Source: Zygnema cylindricum
Lineage: Eukaryota > Streptophyta > Zygnematophyceae > Zygnematales > Zygnemataceae
Length of the DNA stretch: 51,868 nt
Reading direction: 5' to 3'
NCBI GenBank assembly: GCA_037447655.1
Contig: JBBHKE010000159.1
Location: 190,402 to 242,269 of the forward strand
Shown: piece by piece, positions 1 to 10,977 of the stretch
How the letters are laid out: each line of letters begins with the position of its first letter
Position numbering within the stretch: position 1 is the stretch's first letter
The notes under the pieces: generated by a model
Databases searched by the model: none
Told to the model about the DNA's origin: nothing
Seen by the model: the letters and a program-made list of their open reading frames with translations, nothing else
Translations under genes and position numbers: made by a program

Positions 1-1106
1 AATGCACTTTTTCCAGTAATCAACCTCACTTTTCGCCTGATGGAGGTTCACCCTTAATCACTAAACAAAAAACGAATCGACATCCGGTAAGGACAAAGTC
101 CTGCACGGTTAGGGTTTCCCTGACGCGGCTCCGTGAGGTTAAGGAGTTCCATGTACTCGGTCGCACAGTTACACTCGCACTTCCAATGACGTGTTCCGTG
201 GAATCAGTTCAATACTTTTACAGGAGACTCCGGTAACTAGTTCCATGGACTCAGTTCGTCAAGTGCACACCCAATTTCGATAACGTCATCGTAACTGGCG
301 TTCCATCGAGTTCTTAAGGTCGTTCCAAGGCCCTATCACGTTACAGTGCAGCCACTTGTCGCCGTAGCTGTCAAGTCTGTTGCAATCATCGCAAGTCTGT
401 TGCAATCATCGCAGCTCCAACCTGGGCGGCATAGAAAACGCGAGGTGCGAACAGAAACAACCGCACAAAGAAGTCGGCGTTCACATTAAAACTTTCTTCA
501 ATCATTCCGTGAACCGATAGACCTGATAACTATTCATCGATTCGCTTGAACAAAAAAAACGTTTGTGCATCCATCCGCTTATTCTTGACAATTCGTTACG
601 AACCTGCTTCATTGCTCGTCTCAATGTGTGCATACAAACTATTTCGATTGCGTTTGCTCATTTAGATGTGCGAAGTTCTACCGGTTTGCCAAAATAAAAA
701 AGTACAAGCAAACACAAACTTAAGTACATGTTAAATAACTAAACATAAACATATAGCTAATCTTACCATTTTTTTTTAACCCTAAATAAGACGGTTCAAC
801 TACAGCTAAATTAAACCGATCAGCATTAGGGGTCAAATAAGAGTAAATAACACAAAAATCAACTCCCATTTAAAAAACCTTTCCTCTGATAATGATATTG
901 GAGTAGGTTTCAAAGGACAATCTTTTGTCAGCATCTTCAATAAGCCTAATTTAATCCAATTTCGTTAAAAGATTATAATACGAGAGCAGTCAACTTTGAG
1001 AGTTAATCTTCAATACTAAATTTACTCATAAATTGAATTATTGATTTTGTAATGGACAAGTGGCATGATATCCACAACAACCGTGAATCATTAGTAGAAT
1101 CAATGT
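1..1106. other. No gene recognised
   Basis: AT-rich plant-like DNA without a convincing coding stretch on either strand. The only structure seen is a 20-bp direct duplication (unit ending GTTGCAATCATC) at 371-390 and 391-410. The short open frames here have no recognisable motif. Confidence 0.5.
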
Positions 1107-1249
1107 TTTTTTCGTCGCTGAAAACACCTTTTTTTTGTGCACACGTGTCTTTTTATTAACCCGAAAATTGCGATGAAAAGGTAAGGATATTACCCTTCGA
1201 CTGGTAGTGTCCAAACGGGGGTTAAACACTTGTGCAGGGAGAAACGATG
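1107..1249. repeat. Putative small foldback element, family K (degenerate copy)
   Basis: The left end contains GTGCACACGTGTC and the right end ACACTTGTGCAGGGAG, which are roughly inverted copies of one another. The same terminal pattern (thymine run, then a cytosine- and TGCACAC-containing block ending TTGTC) recurs more clearly at 17183-17283 and in parts at 31428-31502 and 33665-33808. This copy is too diverged to set its ends exactly. Confidence 0.25.
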
Positions 1250-2355
1250 ATTGACGCATCAAAAATGTCATTGACACTATTATTGATTCATGATGTAGTT
1301 TTTTTTTTTTATTTTACCCCTTATTTCCAAAATCTTTATGCAAATCACGTGGCCATATAATGAATAATCATGATAGATTTCTTGGATTACTTCAGACGTT
1401 GCCCCTTTTTTTTTCCCTATGTACTCGAATGGATCACCAACGTGTGGTTTTGATTTGTCGTTATTTATATTACTATTATTAAACATGAAGAAGGGAAGCC
1501 CAAAGGTTTTGTATCTAACAATTACTACCATAAATCCTGCACAACTTCTCATCGAACCAATAAATTAGCCTCAATGGACAATAAGAACAACAACCACAAC
1601 AACAACAGAAAACGATACCAAACATTAAACCAAGAAAACTTTGTATTTGTAAGTGTAGATTCCCAAATTTCTACGGAGTAAATGGTCTTTCTCTCTTAAT
1701 TTTTTGTTGATTATAGACAAGCTACACATTTGAGTTACTAATAAGAAAAGGAAAACCAATATGATTATTTTCAAACAAGAAATTGGTAATCTGTTATTCA
1801 ATCCTAAACAAAAAAGGCACCAACAACCATTGAAGCAAATAAATCAAAACAGAAGAATACAACTTTTCCAACAAACATAAATGCTTGCTGATTTTCCAAG
1901 CCATTTTTAGCATTTAGCGCCCTTCAAATTTTTGGTAGGTCTCTCTTGCTCTCTCACCCCCCTCGGACAGTCTTCCTTTCACTACCTCCACACAATCCCC
2001 TCCTCTCCCCCCTATCCTGCCCCTCTTCCTCCACCTCCTCCTCCTCCTCCTCCTCCTCCACTGTTTTTAGGTCGTCCAAATGACACTAGAGACATCATTT
2101 TTTTAGGTGGTGTTACAACTCTTTCCGAATCATTTCACCGGAACAAAACCATAAAAAAATATTAATTGTAATCCTATTTAGTCTTCAAAGGTGTAAACAA
2201 ACTAGGACCGGAATTGTACTATGAACTCAAATAGCACAATTCCAAGAGGTTGGTGGCTAGCCCATCTCACACCAAAAACACTTCATTTCTTTGATATTAA
2301 GGAACAACAAACATTACCAATAGAATTTTTTATGCGCAAGTTTTGAGTTGTTCTC
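1250..2355. other. No gene; CTC microsatellite at about 2034-2060
   Basis: AT-rich sequence followed from about 1930 by a strongly pyrimidine-rich tract, with a run of about nine CTC triplets near 2034-2060. The open frame across it is a proline run produced by the microsatellite and has no domain. Confidence 0.5.
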
Positions 2356-2528
2356 CTATTGACCGCCAGAATGCTTTCCAACTCCTGGAGGATGTTTTCC
2401 AACTCCAGGAGGATGTTTTCCAACCCCGGGAGGATGTTTTCCAACTCTAGGAGGATGTTTTCCAACTCCGGGAGGATGTTTTCCGACACCCGGAGGGTGT
2501 TTCCCAACACCTGGAGGATGTCGCCCTC
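2356..2528 (-). CDS. Terminal exon of an HPPGVGK-heptad proline-rich protein (partial)
   Basis: On the minus strand a good 3' splice site (TTCACAATTTTCTACAG) precedes 2528. From there the frame reads glycine-arginine and then seven heptads of the form HPPGVGK (one has R for G), ending HSGGQ and a TAG stop at 2356-2358. At DNA level this is a 21-bp minisatellite. Proline-rich heptads of this kind are typical of secreted plant cell-wall or proline-rich proteins, but no signal peptide is present in this piece and I cannot find the upstream exons with confidence. Heptad codons differ by scattered, partly synonymous changes, which favours a coding history over a simple satellite. It could still be a non-coding minisatellite with a fortuitous splice site. 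Confidence 0.4.
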
Positions 2529-5190
2529 CTGTAGAAAATTGTGAACAATGTTTAATAAATGAGTCATTTAAAAAATACAAAATGTTCAAAAGACGACATT
2601 AAAAAAGATACAAAATAGAATACTTGGAGCAATTACTGCCATCTTTCTAAGGTAGAATGACTTGTTAAATGCCTTGTTCTTTACCAGAAAGAATGAATGT
2701 ACTGAACAAGCTTGTGAATGAAATGCAGTTTCTCGAATGATGATTTGCACCAATTTATTAATCAAAATGCCCAACTAGAAAGGCAAATTGCACAAAGAGA
2801 ATGTAACCATTTCAAAATTTGTAGGATCATAATAGATAGACCAATGGTATCCTAAGAATACACTTTTTGCAAAAAGGATCGTAGGTTTTTATTTTAATGA
2901 AGAATTGGAATTTGGTCTAAGTACCTATTAGACATGACCATATTCGTTTTATTGGCAAATACACATTGCATATAATTGGCACTGTAAAAACATATTCATC
3001 TTAGATTTGAAACACAACCAAAAACAAACCCACACGATGCATGCCGAGAAACACGTGGGCAGGAGGAATTGTGTACACTCCCCTCCTGATTAGTATGGAC
3101 CATCATAAGTATGGACCATGTCTACTTTTAGGCATGGATTTTTGGCACCCTGCTAACAAATTTTACGAATTACCACAATTGTTAACCTAAGGTGGCCAAG
3201 AGCATCCAGATAGGCACATAATTTTTGTGCGCAATATAGCATAGACCATCTATTGCCATCCACAATATAGGTTCATCTAAAATTGTGTAATTACGGTGAT
3301 AGAACAGTGAACCTAAAAGGGATGTCTTGACACTAGAGTTAGAAGTAAATGGACCGAAAAAATCTGTTCAGTATGAAAATCAGTCCGTTCTGTGCCTTTG
3401 AATAGCTCCCTCAAGATTGACAAGAAAAGTCCAAAATCTTGTGGCATGGTAGAAGACAAAAAAGTACCTGTTGCAAAAATTTCAAGGTTATAGAATTTCG
3501 AAGTGCCTAAACTAATATGTGGACAAAGAATTTGAGAGAATTTGATTGCATAAAAAATTGATATTTTGGCAGGTACAAAATGTATGAAATTGTGATCCGA
3601 CGCAAAATAAAACAACTGATAATTATTGAGAAATTCAATGGAGCTTCCAAGTCTAAACAATAAAAACAAGAACAATTTTGGCATATTTGTAATATTTGAT
3701 TTGTTTTAGTGTGTGATGTGGCAAAAACCGAACCCGAAAAAGTTTCCTCACCTGCAGAAGTGAAAGGTCATTTTGCGTGAAACATTTAACCTTTTTCTAG
3801 TACTGCTTGGGGAACTCGTGATAACGCTTGAATTTGCAACAGTCAAAGCATATAATTTCGCATGTAACGATAAAGATCGAGGCTGTCCTAGGCAAAATGC
3901 TGGACAGCCACAACTCCTTGAGTCAACGTTACGCCACAGAGTCTAACTACCAAACCGTAAACGACAAGTTCTGTATTTTAGAGTGCTGCGAAGTAGATTG
4001 AAGTAGGAGAGGTATCATTTTTTGGAATGTAGTGGTGCAGAATTTAGAAGTTATTTGAAAAGGCGCGTCAATTTTTTTGGCCTTTCAGTCGGATGGGTCT
4101 GTTTCCAACCCTAGAGTTAATAGTGAGAATTTGTCGGCCTACGAACTCGTTTTTGACACGGGACATGTAAAATATACTTGTTGATTCATTTCCAAACATA
4201 TGTCTCACCAATGGATGTGGTGGTATTTTTTATTTTAACATACTTACAAAAACCTCCAAAAAATAATGCAAAAACAAGACAAAATTATCATGCTTAAAAT
4301 ATTGTACGAGACGACATATAATAATTTCCAAACCAATTTTCTGAGTAGCTAAAAACTTAATATATACATATAAACATTACATATAATATATAGATATATA
4401 CACATCTATACACATACGCATATTAATACATGTACTCAACAATCTGCTAGTCTTAGAAGATCATGACCTCCAGGGGAGCCTAAATCAAGAAAAAATAAAC
4501 ACACAACTTATCGTCGAGTTCAGAAGAAAACCTGATTTTGGCTGATGATTTTCTCTAATTCATCAACTGTGCACCTTTAGGTGTTCATCTGAGTCAAAAA
4601 TTAACATTAACATTTATTTTTCTCTTTACCGCTATTTTTGTGCATCATTAAGGTTTTGTTTTTGAAAGAACTCACTCAATTTCCTCGGCGGTGGGGCTGA
4701 TACTAAAACCCAAAAACCAAACACATCAAAGAATCGATACACAAAGAGTGTTAAAATGGAAACATCGCGAAGCATCTTGATTCAAGTCGAGAAACGTCAA
4801 TACAAAGTCAAATTGTAAAATAAATTTCATCTCTACCACAACTTATTCTTTCCTATGGTTTTTAACTAGCAACAAATGATCTTGAAAAATAAACCATTAC
4901 TTAGGCGTTCTCACTCTCACATGGGAAACGATAGAAACGAGCAGAAAACAAGTCAAAATCAAAAGACCAACACGGGAGCTTAGCTAAAAAATAAAAAGCC
5001 ATTGATTGTTCCCAACAAAAAAAATCTATGCCTTTACATTAATTAACATAACTCACCTTTTTTGTTACTGTTTTTGTATGCTTTTCACAAATAGCAATGG
5101 AAGAGCTGTATTTTAACACATGTTTTGTGTCTAAAAATTGTTTTAATTGTAGAAAAAAAAAAACAAAAAAACTCAATTTTTGACATTATA
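2529..5190. other. No gene recognised
   Basis: AT-rich DNA. The longest open frame (minus, 3313-3684) has no recognisable domain and looks accidental. A run of TATA/CATA dinucleotides lies at about 4360-4430. I see no repeat terminus or RNA gene here. Upstream exons of the HPPGVGK protein could lie in this interval but are not identifiable. Confidence 0.4.
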
Positions 5191-5393
5191 TTTTAAACAT
5201 TGATTCTTTTTCAAACAACTTAATTTCATTAAAAAATGCTACTTTAAGCTAGAGGTACCATAAGCTTGTATTTGTGGTAGTCTGTTGACAATTGGTTTAT
5301 TGTTAACGTTTCAATTTCATGCAAAGATTATACCCCTTGAAAGAACACGCATGTTTAATCAGTTAAAATGCAATTAACAACAAGAAATTTTCT
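5191..5393. repeat. Direct repeat copy 1 flanking the proline-rich exon
   Basis: About 200 bp starting TTTTAAACATTGATTC is repeated from 5697 with roughly 85 percent identity by eye; both copies contain TATACCCCTTGAAAGAA and AAGCTTGTATTTG. The two copies are about 506 bp apart and bracket the proline-rich exon, which looks like an old tandem duplication of an intron segment or an exon-plus-intron unit. Confidence 0.75.
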
Positions 5394-5679
5394 AAACTTT
5401 TATTATTTTCTCTTTTTTCCGAATCGAGTGATCTACACAATGAATAGACAGAAGTGCGAGCAAACCTGGAAGAGGTGTCGGAGAGACGGGAGGAGGACGC
5501 ACTGGAGGCAAAGGACGGGGCTGGACCACTGGAATGGAAGGATTTAGCCAAAAGCAAGGAGGAATATTTAGGACAGCATCTACAGAAAATTCTTGAGAGG
5601 GATTTGGGAGAGGATTTTGGCGCGGTTTTGGGGGGGGGTTTTGGAGGGGAAGGGAGGGGGTATTTGTGTAATAACACGA
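5392..5679 (-). CDS. Proline-rich protein exon (partial, uncertain)
   Basis: A minus-strand frame opens after a possible acceptor (CACTAACCAG, ending at 5680) and encodes a segment with many PPP, NPPP, LPP and PTPLP motifs over about 60 residues, followed by non-proline sequence to a stop near 5392. The plus strand of the same stretch is purine-rich, so part of the open frame may be a base-composition effect. It is bracketed by two copies of a 200-bp repeat. It might be an exon of an extensin-like or other proline-rich protein; no signal peptide or cysteine domain is visible. I would treat it as a candidate only. Confidence 0.25.
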   Translation of the reverse strand, partial: SCYYTNTPSLPLQNPPPKPRQNPLPNPSQEFSVDAVLNIPPCFWLNPSIPVVQPRPLPPVRPPPVSPTPLPGLLALLSIHCVDHSIRKKEKIIKV

Positions 5680-5696
5680 CTGGTTAGTGCAATGCA

Positions 5697-5902
5697 TTTT
5701 AAACATTGATTCTTTTTCAAACAGTTTAATTTTATTAAAAAAGGTTATGTTATACTAGAGGTACCATAAGCTTGTATTTGCGGTTGTTTATTGGAAAACC
5801 CTAGGTTTATTGTCAAAGTTTCAGTTTTATGCAAAAATTATACCCCTTGAAAGAATACACATGTTTATTCAATTCAATTTCAATTAACAATAAAAATTAT
5901 TA
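5697..5902. repeat. Direct repeat copy 2 flanking the proline-rich exon
   Basis: Second copy of the 200-bp unit beginning at 5191, in the same orientation. It differs mainly by small substitutions and a short insertion (GGAAAACCCTAG) near 5793. Confidence 0.75.
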
Positions 5903-6554
5903 TTGTGCCAATTTTTCATAATTTGAAACCCTTTTTATGAGTTCTTATTTAACATTTTGTTCCTTCCAAAAGTTCAGGCTTAACATTATTTCTCTTCTAT
6001 GAGTTTTTGTATCAACAAAAACTCTAATTCCAAATGATTTGCTTCTTATTCATTCACCAATATTGAAGTACCAACCAACTCCGAGACATGTCTTTATTAT
6101 TCTGCTATAAAAACAATTGACTTGTATTAATCCACGCCTGAATGACCCAAAAGCAGCCTGTAATTTTTAATTTAAAAATTTACAATTGGGGCTCCAAAAC
6201 AACATCAAACTATCTTTTTTTCAGTCCTCATGTTCACCAATAAGTTTATAAACATATTCAATTTAAATTAAGATTAAATATTTAATTCATATTTTTAAAC
6301 TTTTACAAGTGTGATTTGCCATTTAAGTAGATATACATAGCAAATTCAATAAACCAAATTTGTGGCTTATAAATCCTTGTGCAATTATCATAATTAGAAC
6401 TTTATTGGCCACAAATTACTGTCATGCACAATACCGCCATGAATTTCTTATTGAGCATAAATGTTGACGTAAGAAAAAAAAATCAAAAAATCGTCATCAT
6501 TTTCATGGAGAAGACATTTGTTATTGGTGCGTATCTTGTCAAAAGAGGACATAC
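5903..6554. other. AT-rich, probably intronic to the EGF-like exon
   Basis: No gene seen. The right part lies just downstream, on the minus strand, of a good donor (AAAT|GTATGT) of the EGF-like exon, so it is likely intron or 3' flank of that gene. Confidence 0.35.
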
Positions 6555-6832
6555 ATTTGCAAATGAACTTGCTATCCTGATTCGTGTATCCTTTATTGCA
6601 TGCACATGATGGCCCGTTTGTGCCGTTAGAACAAATACCGCCTCCCCCACAAGGGCCTCCTAGTTGGGTTGCGTCGCAAAACGTGTCACAGTCGCTTTTA
6701 TTTCGTTGATCACTTAATGCACACTTGGTTGGGAGGTTTGGGCCAAACATGCAATTGGTGGCTAAGGCGAAACATTCTGGGAGCCCGTTGTCTCCAGTAA
6801 CCGGCCCGGTCAAGTAGTTGTTATAAATGTAA
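6555..6832 (-). CDS. Cysteine-rich EGF-like exon (partial gene)
   Basis: The minus-strand frame encodes about 92 residues with ten cysteines. The last part reads C-x3-C-x6-C-x5-C-x8-C-x-C, with GGPCGGGGICSNG and a CxCNKGY end, which is the spacing of an EGF-like repeat: extracellular, disulphide-bonded. The exon can begin after an acceptor (CATATTTACAG) at 6833 or, less likely, at an ATG at 6852. It ends at 6555 before GTATGT, a phase-1 donor. The copia element D begins 30 nt upstream (minus-strand sense), so the 5' part of the gene is separated or lost. An EGF-like piece could belong to a receptor kinase or a secreted protein; the window does not tell which. Confidence 0.5.
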
Positions 6833-6881
6833 CTGTAAATATGGTTTGCCATCGTAAAAGAAAATTAGGTGACAAGCCATC

Positions 6882-7316
6882 TGTTGAAATACACTTAAAG
6901 CATTCTACACTACTTGTTGTTCTCTTCACTACTTTTAGAGTCCTAGTTGCTACTCTATAAGTCTAGTACTTTGGTTTAGCGTTTTGTACTTTATTTAGTG
7001 GAATGTACATACCTTTATTAGAATTGATGATTCTTACGTAGGAATCTTTTTAGACTTCGATTCCTTTTACCGTAACTAGTTATACCTTCCTAAGTTACGC
7101 TCTAGATTAGATGTACCTTTTAGAGCCTTTTCGGCTACCTCTTACTTCGTCTTACTATATGACTCTCTTGTGTTGCTATCTAAATTATCAATCAAAAAGA
7201 CACTTGAACGACAAACCTCTCACTTGTTTCCTTGTTTGTCATTACTCCTTTCTTGTCTTATTTATCTTCATATTTTGTCATATTAATCTTTTCGGCCTTT
7301 CATGGCTTCAACTGCA
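6882..7316 (+). repeat. Element D 5' LTR
   Basis: Begins TGTTGAAATACAC and is matched by the 3' copy from 16364. The end is set by analogy at CA before ATAGGTTATGGG. The gag ATG (7302) falls within the last 15 nt of the LTR and the same ATGGCYTC is present at the end of the 3' copy. Unlike the LTRs of A, B, C and E, I see no antisense tRNA-like module here. Confidence 0.8.
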
Positions 7317-7319
7317 ATA

Positions 7320-7329
7320 GGTTATGGGC
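7320..7329 (+). promoter_or_regulatory. Element D primer-binding site, initiator-tRNA-Met anticodon type
   Basis: GGTTATGGGC just inside the 5' LTR is complementary to the anticodon-loop region of initiator tRNA-Met (GCCCAUAACC). It is the same 5' part of the site seen complete in element A, here only 10 nt long and 3 nt from the assigned LTR end. Confidence 0.55.
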
Positions 7330-7789
7330 ATAACCCTTCATCTGTCTCAAACTCTGTGCCGAAATTTCAAGGCGAAATTTTTTATGACTGGAAGTTCCAA
7401 ATCCAACATTTGTTTCTTTCAAAAAAAATTCGGGGTACATTAATGGCACTGTCACGTTGCCTGTCCTCGTCACTGCTGACACATTTGCTGCTGCTCAGAC
7501 AGCTGCTGACACTTTTGCTGCCGCTCAGACAGTTGTCGCTTCATAGAGAGAGAAAGATTCCGTCGCAATTTCTCGTCTTGTCTTTTCCTTGGACGGCCTG
7601 ATTGCAAATCAGATTCGCGAGGAAACAACTTCTCATGAGGTGTGTTAGATTTTGTGGCGCGCCTACGAAACCGACACTTGGACACATAGATTGGCGTTAC
7701 GTCGACAGTTCAACAGCGCGCAAAAAGATAAATCCGAATCTATGATTGTCTTTATTCAACGCGTTGAATCATTGGCTAGACGACTTAAA

Positions 7790-7937
7790 TGCATTAATTA
7801 CACAATCACTCATGAGGATCTCATAAGTACTAGTTTGGGTGGATTACTTCTCTCGTTTAACAATGCATTAATTACACAATCACCCATGAGGATCTCATAA
7901 GTACAATTTTGGGTGGATTACCTCTCTCGTTTAACTC
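7790..7937 (+). repeat. 74-bp tandem duplication inside element D gag
   Basis: A unit beginning GCATTAATTACACAATCA and ending with GGTGGATTACYTCTCTCGTTTAAC occurs twice in direct tandem, with a few differences (ACTCATG/ACCCATG, ACTAGTTTG/ACAATTTTG). It breaks the reading frame (74 is not a multiple of three) and is a local event in D. Confidence 0.8.
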
Positions 7938-8599
7938 TTTTTCAAGTACAGTCAGTACTGATGCGTCGTTCCAACGATGGTTAGACGTTTATTGTCTTTC
8001 CCCCCAAGAAACCTCCAATGATTGCAAGATCTCAACATTTTTGCAAATACTGCAAAGAACGTGACCACGTCATCAACGCGTGCCCTGCATTGATTAGAAA
8101 ACAAGAAAAAGAACGTACGGCTGGGGGATCATGAGGACTTCCTACACCAAATCCAAATCCAAAGTCCTTGTTGTATCCCCACGCCTACCCACCGCCACAC
8201 CTGGTCATGCGGCCCACGTGAGGGCCGAGTTTAATTTTCCGTACGGCCCACCGCCACCGTCGTGCCCTACTCCTCATTATTACTCTCCTCTTCCAAATCT
8301 GTCGATTTCACCTTTTCTTGACTTACTTCTAACGACCAACCAAGTTGTTTGGTCTGCGTCACTTACAATTGTCCCTGTCCCAAATATACCTCCCCCACCT
8401 TCCTCCATGGAATATGGGTACGTTTTTTTGCAATCAGGTAACTTTTGACATGCTAATTAAATCTGGCGCTTCTCATCACATGTGTTATTGGCGTGATATG
8501 ATGCTTCAAATTGTTCCCCTAGACATTCCTTTACACATTTATTTGTGAAATAAAATGATTCTAACTTCCACTCTCATTCGACAGGTGCATATTAATTTA

Positions 8600-9275
8600 G
8601 GTTCACATGCCTCTCGTCCAATAATCTTGGACAATGTTTATTTTATACTAGATTTCAAAAAAAAAAAATAGCTAGTTCGATGTTGCGCCATGGGATTTTT
8701 GGTGTTATCACTGTATCCAATGTTCAATTATTTTCCTTAAATGTTCAATTATTTTCCTTTAATAGGGATGTCATTGGTAGTGGCACTCGGATGGGCAATT
8801 CATATATATATTTTTTTTTTAATGATATTGCTTATGCTTTTTTAGCCCATTTTCCCTCTTCTTCCTCTTTTCTTACATGACATCTTCGATACGGCCATCT
8901 TAATGGTGCTAGGCTAGGTTTTTTGGAAAAGGGCTTGAAATAGACATTGATAAGTTTAGTGAATCAAAATTTGACTTTTGTCATGGTTGTATTTTTGGAA
9001 AAATGCCTTGTTTACCTTTTCCTTCTTCTCTCCTCGCTCTTCGGCTCCCCTTGATCTCTTTTATAGTGATGAATGTGGTCTTATTCCCATTCCAAGTATT
9101 AGTTGCGCATCTTGTTTTCTCAATTTTATTGATGATTTTTCGCGCTTTATATATGTTTTTTTTCTGTGACATAAATCCAAAGATTTTACCCATTTTAATC
9201 ATTTTAATGCACTTGTGGAAAATCACTTGTCATCTAGCATCAATACCATCGGCACGGATAATGGGGGGGGATTTG
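8600..9275 (+). pseudogene. int: Element D GAG-pre-integrase and integrase N-terminal half
   Basis: The zinc-binding part appears as FCHGCIFGKMPCLPF (CxxC of the HHCC region) near 8974-9020. It is followed by the first catalytic block (DLFYSDECG, aspartate present) and FIDDFSRFIYVFF in shifted frames. The second catalytic aspartate survives in TDNGGGF at 9257-9275, immediately before a solo LTR inserted between the phenylalanine and the next valine codon. The rest of the integrase core resumes at 10345. Confidence 0.75.
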
Positions 9276-10344
9276 TGTTGTTCATAGCCTTTTACAGCCA
9301 TGAATGTACCCTCGGAAGCACCACAGACTACCCCAAAATAACCTACTTTGAATCCACTCAGATTTCCACAGAATAACCAAACCAACCTGAAACTACTCAA
9401 CCAGATAGTTTCTAGGCCACTTAGTATTCCCACCAAATTAAATATAATAATACCAAACCAAATAATCACAACACTCAGTCAAAGTTGCAGAAAAACAGCC
9501 TGCCAGAACTTTGATAAATATGACCAACTTCACAATGAAGCCCCAAGCAAATCAGAGACACAATAGGTCTGCAAATTTGCCAAAATATTTCCAATACAAG
9601 GAGGAACACACATGCAGAATTTCAGATAATTCTGCCGATTAAACTGAGAGAAATTCTCAGATGAATATCCCAAAAAGGAGCAAAAACAGTTTCTGTCCAA
9701 AAGGTTCCTTAAGTCTAGAAATGACTAAGTCCTACCAATATATACTACAGCTTACTTACTAACTGTACGGAGGCATACCAGCCGTACGTTATCAACCAAC
9801 TACATCTATTTATGTGAGTGTACTTGAGATCTACCGTAATAATTAATACACGGGACAAACAAGAAATGACTAAATATTTACAAGTCTTACAAATTACGTC
9901 AAACGAATCCGGACCGTCCAAAATAAATATCATGTGATGGACGCGATTTCGCGTCCCTCACCAAACTCACGGCGCCGCCGTCCGTAGCTCCGGTGGCGTC
10001 CAATTCATCACATGTTTGACCGCCGCATTATGTTTCGTACGACCCACGTACAATTTAAATCATTTCGAATATTAATCACCGGATCGCTTCGCCATCCACC
10101 GTCCACTTCTCCAACACATTCCGCACTTTCGTCTATGTTTCTTCGCGTCACTTGAATTCCAATTCCGTACGTTCCAATAAACTTAGTACCAAGTACGCAA
10201 GCTGCTATGACTGCGATGTGACCAGCGCAGCATAGCAGCGCAATATCTTTATCACACACGCTGCTATGGTTGCTGTATGACCAGCGCAACATGGCAGCAT
10301 AGTAATGTGATATAGAGAGGACTAAAGGTTTCCAAAATCCAACA
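9276..10344 (-). mobile_element. Solo LTR 1 in element D (copia type, 1069 bp)
   Basis: Begins TGTTGTTCATAG and ends AATCCAACA, flanked by a perfect 5-bp duplication ATTTG at 9271-9275 and 10345-10349. Excising it rejoins the integrase reading frame of D exactly. Read on the minus strand, the LTR ends with ATGGCTGTAAAAGGC (ATG at 9301-9299), the same arrangement of a gag start codon about 25 nt from the LTR end as in the full elements; this fixes the orientation. There is no internal region, so it is a product of LTR-LTR recombination. Confidence 0.85.
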
Positions 10345-10977
10345 ATTTGTTTCTAATGAATTTTCTGAGTTTTTACTAACACATGGCGTTATTCATCACA
10401 AAACTTCTCCCCATTCTCCGCAACAAAATGGTCATGCCGGACATCTAAATTGCTCTCTCATTGACAAGTCTCCCTCCCTTCTCCATTTTGCTTCTTTACC
10501 TTTTTACTTTTGGGCGGAAGCCTTACTAACTTCCTCTTATATTCAAAATCGCTCTCCTACCTCTTCTCTTTCTAACAAAACTCCTTTTGAAGCGTGGCAT
10601 GGCACGAGACTCGATGTCTCTCATTTTCGTATTTTTGATGCGAATCATACTTCATAATCCTCCCCCCTTCGAATGGTAATTTAGGGCCTCAAGCTATGCG
10701 AGAAATTTTTGTGGGGTATTCCCCAAATTCCAAAGCATATCGTAATTGGTGCCCCTCTTCTCACTGCATTGTCACCACTCGTGACGTTATTTTTCATGAG
10801 ACTCCTCTTCTATGTACACTTGTACCCGATGGTCCCATCACTCCTCTCCCTAGTTTATTCCCTCCTTTCTAAACTATCCCCTCTAATTTTATTACCACCT
10901 TACTTACGGCCCCTTTAACCCCTTCCCAAAATACACCCCCATTAAACACCTCACATTTCTCCTATTTCTACATTTTT
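10345..10977 (+). pseudogene. int: Element D integrase C-terminal half
   Basis: The frame continues SNEFSEFLLTHGVIHH and then the D-35-E glutamate region as SPQQNGHAGHLN, where the usual GVAERxNR motif has lost its glutamate. FYFWAEALLTSSYIQNRSP and TPFEAWHGTRLDVSHFRIF follow, typical of copia integrases. From about 10670 several frames are needed. The catalytic glutamate is gone. Confidence 0.75.

Larger units (their letters stand above)
7302..8550 (+). pseudogene. gag: Element D gag and protease remnant
   Basis: The frame starting at 7302 has the copia Gag opening (FQGEIFYDWKFQIQHLFLSK) and soon loses frame. Gag-like text resumes at 7652. A zinc knuckle C-x2-C-x4-H-x4-C lies at 8042-8083. 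The protease motif appears in the frame around 8453 as KSGASHHM: lysine (8459-8461) replaces the catalytic aspartate of the usual D-S/T-G-A. Several frameshifts and stops separate the pieces. A 74-bp tandem duplication sits within gag. This would have encoded the particle protein and the protease that matures it; it is not functional. Confidence 0.75.

Noticed and set aside
2380-2520. Regular 21-bp repeats that might look like a CRISPR array
   Set aside because: Units are contiguous without spacers, encode heptads and lie in plant nuclear DNA.
6882-6886. Target-site duplication for element D
   Set aside because: The five bases on the left (CCATC) do not match those after any plausible 3' LTR end.
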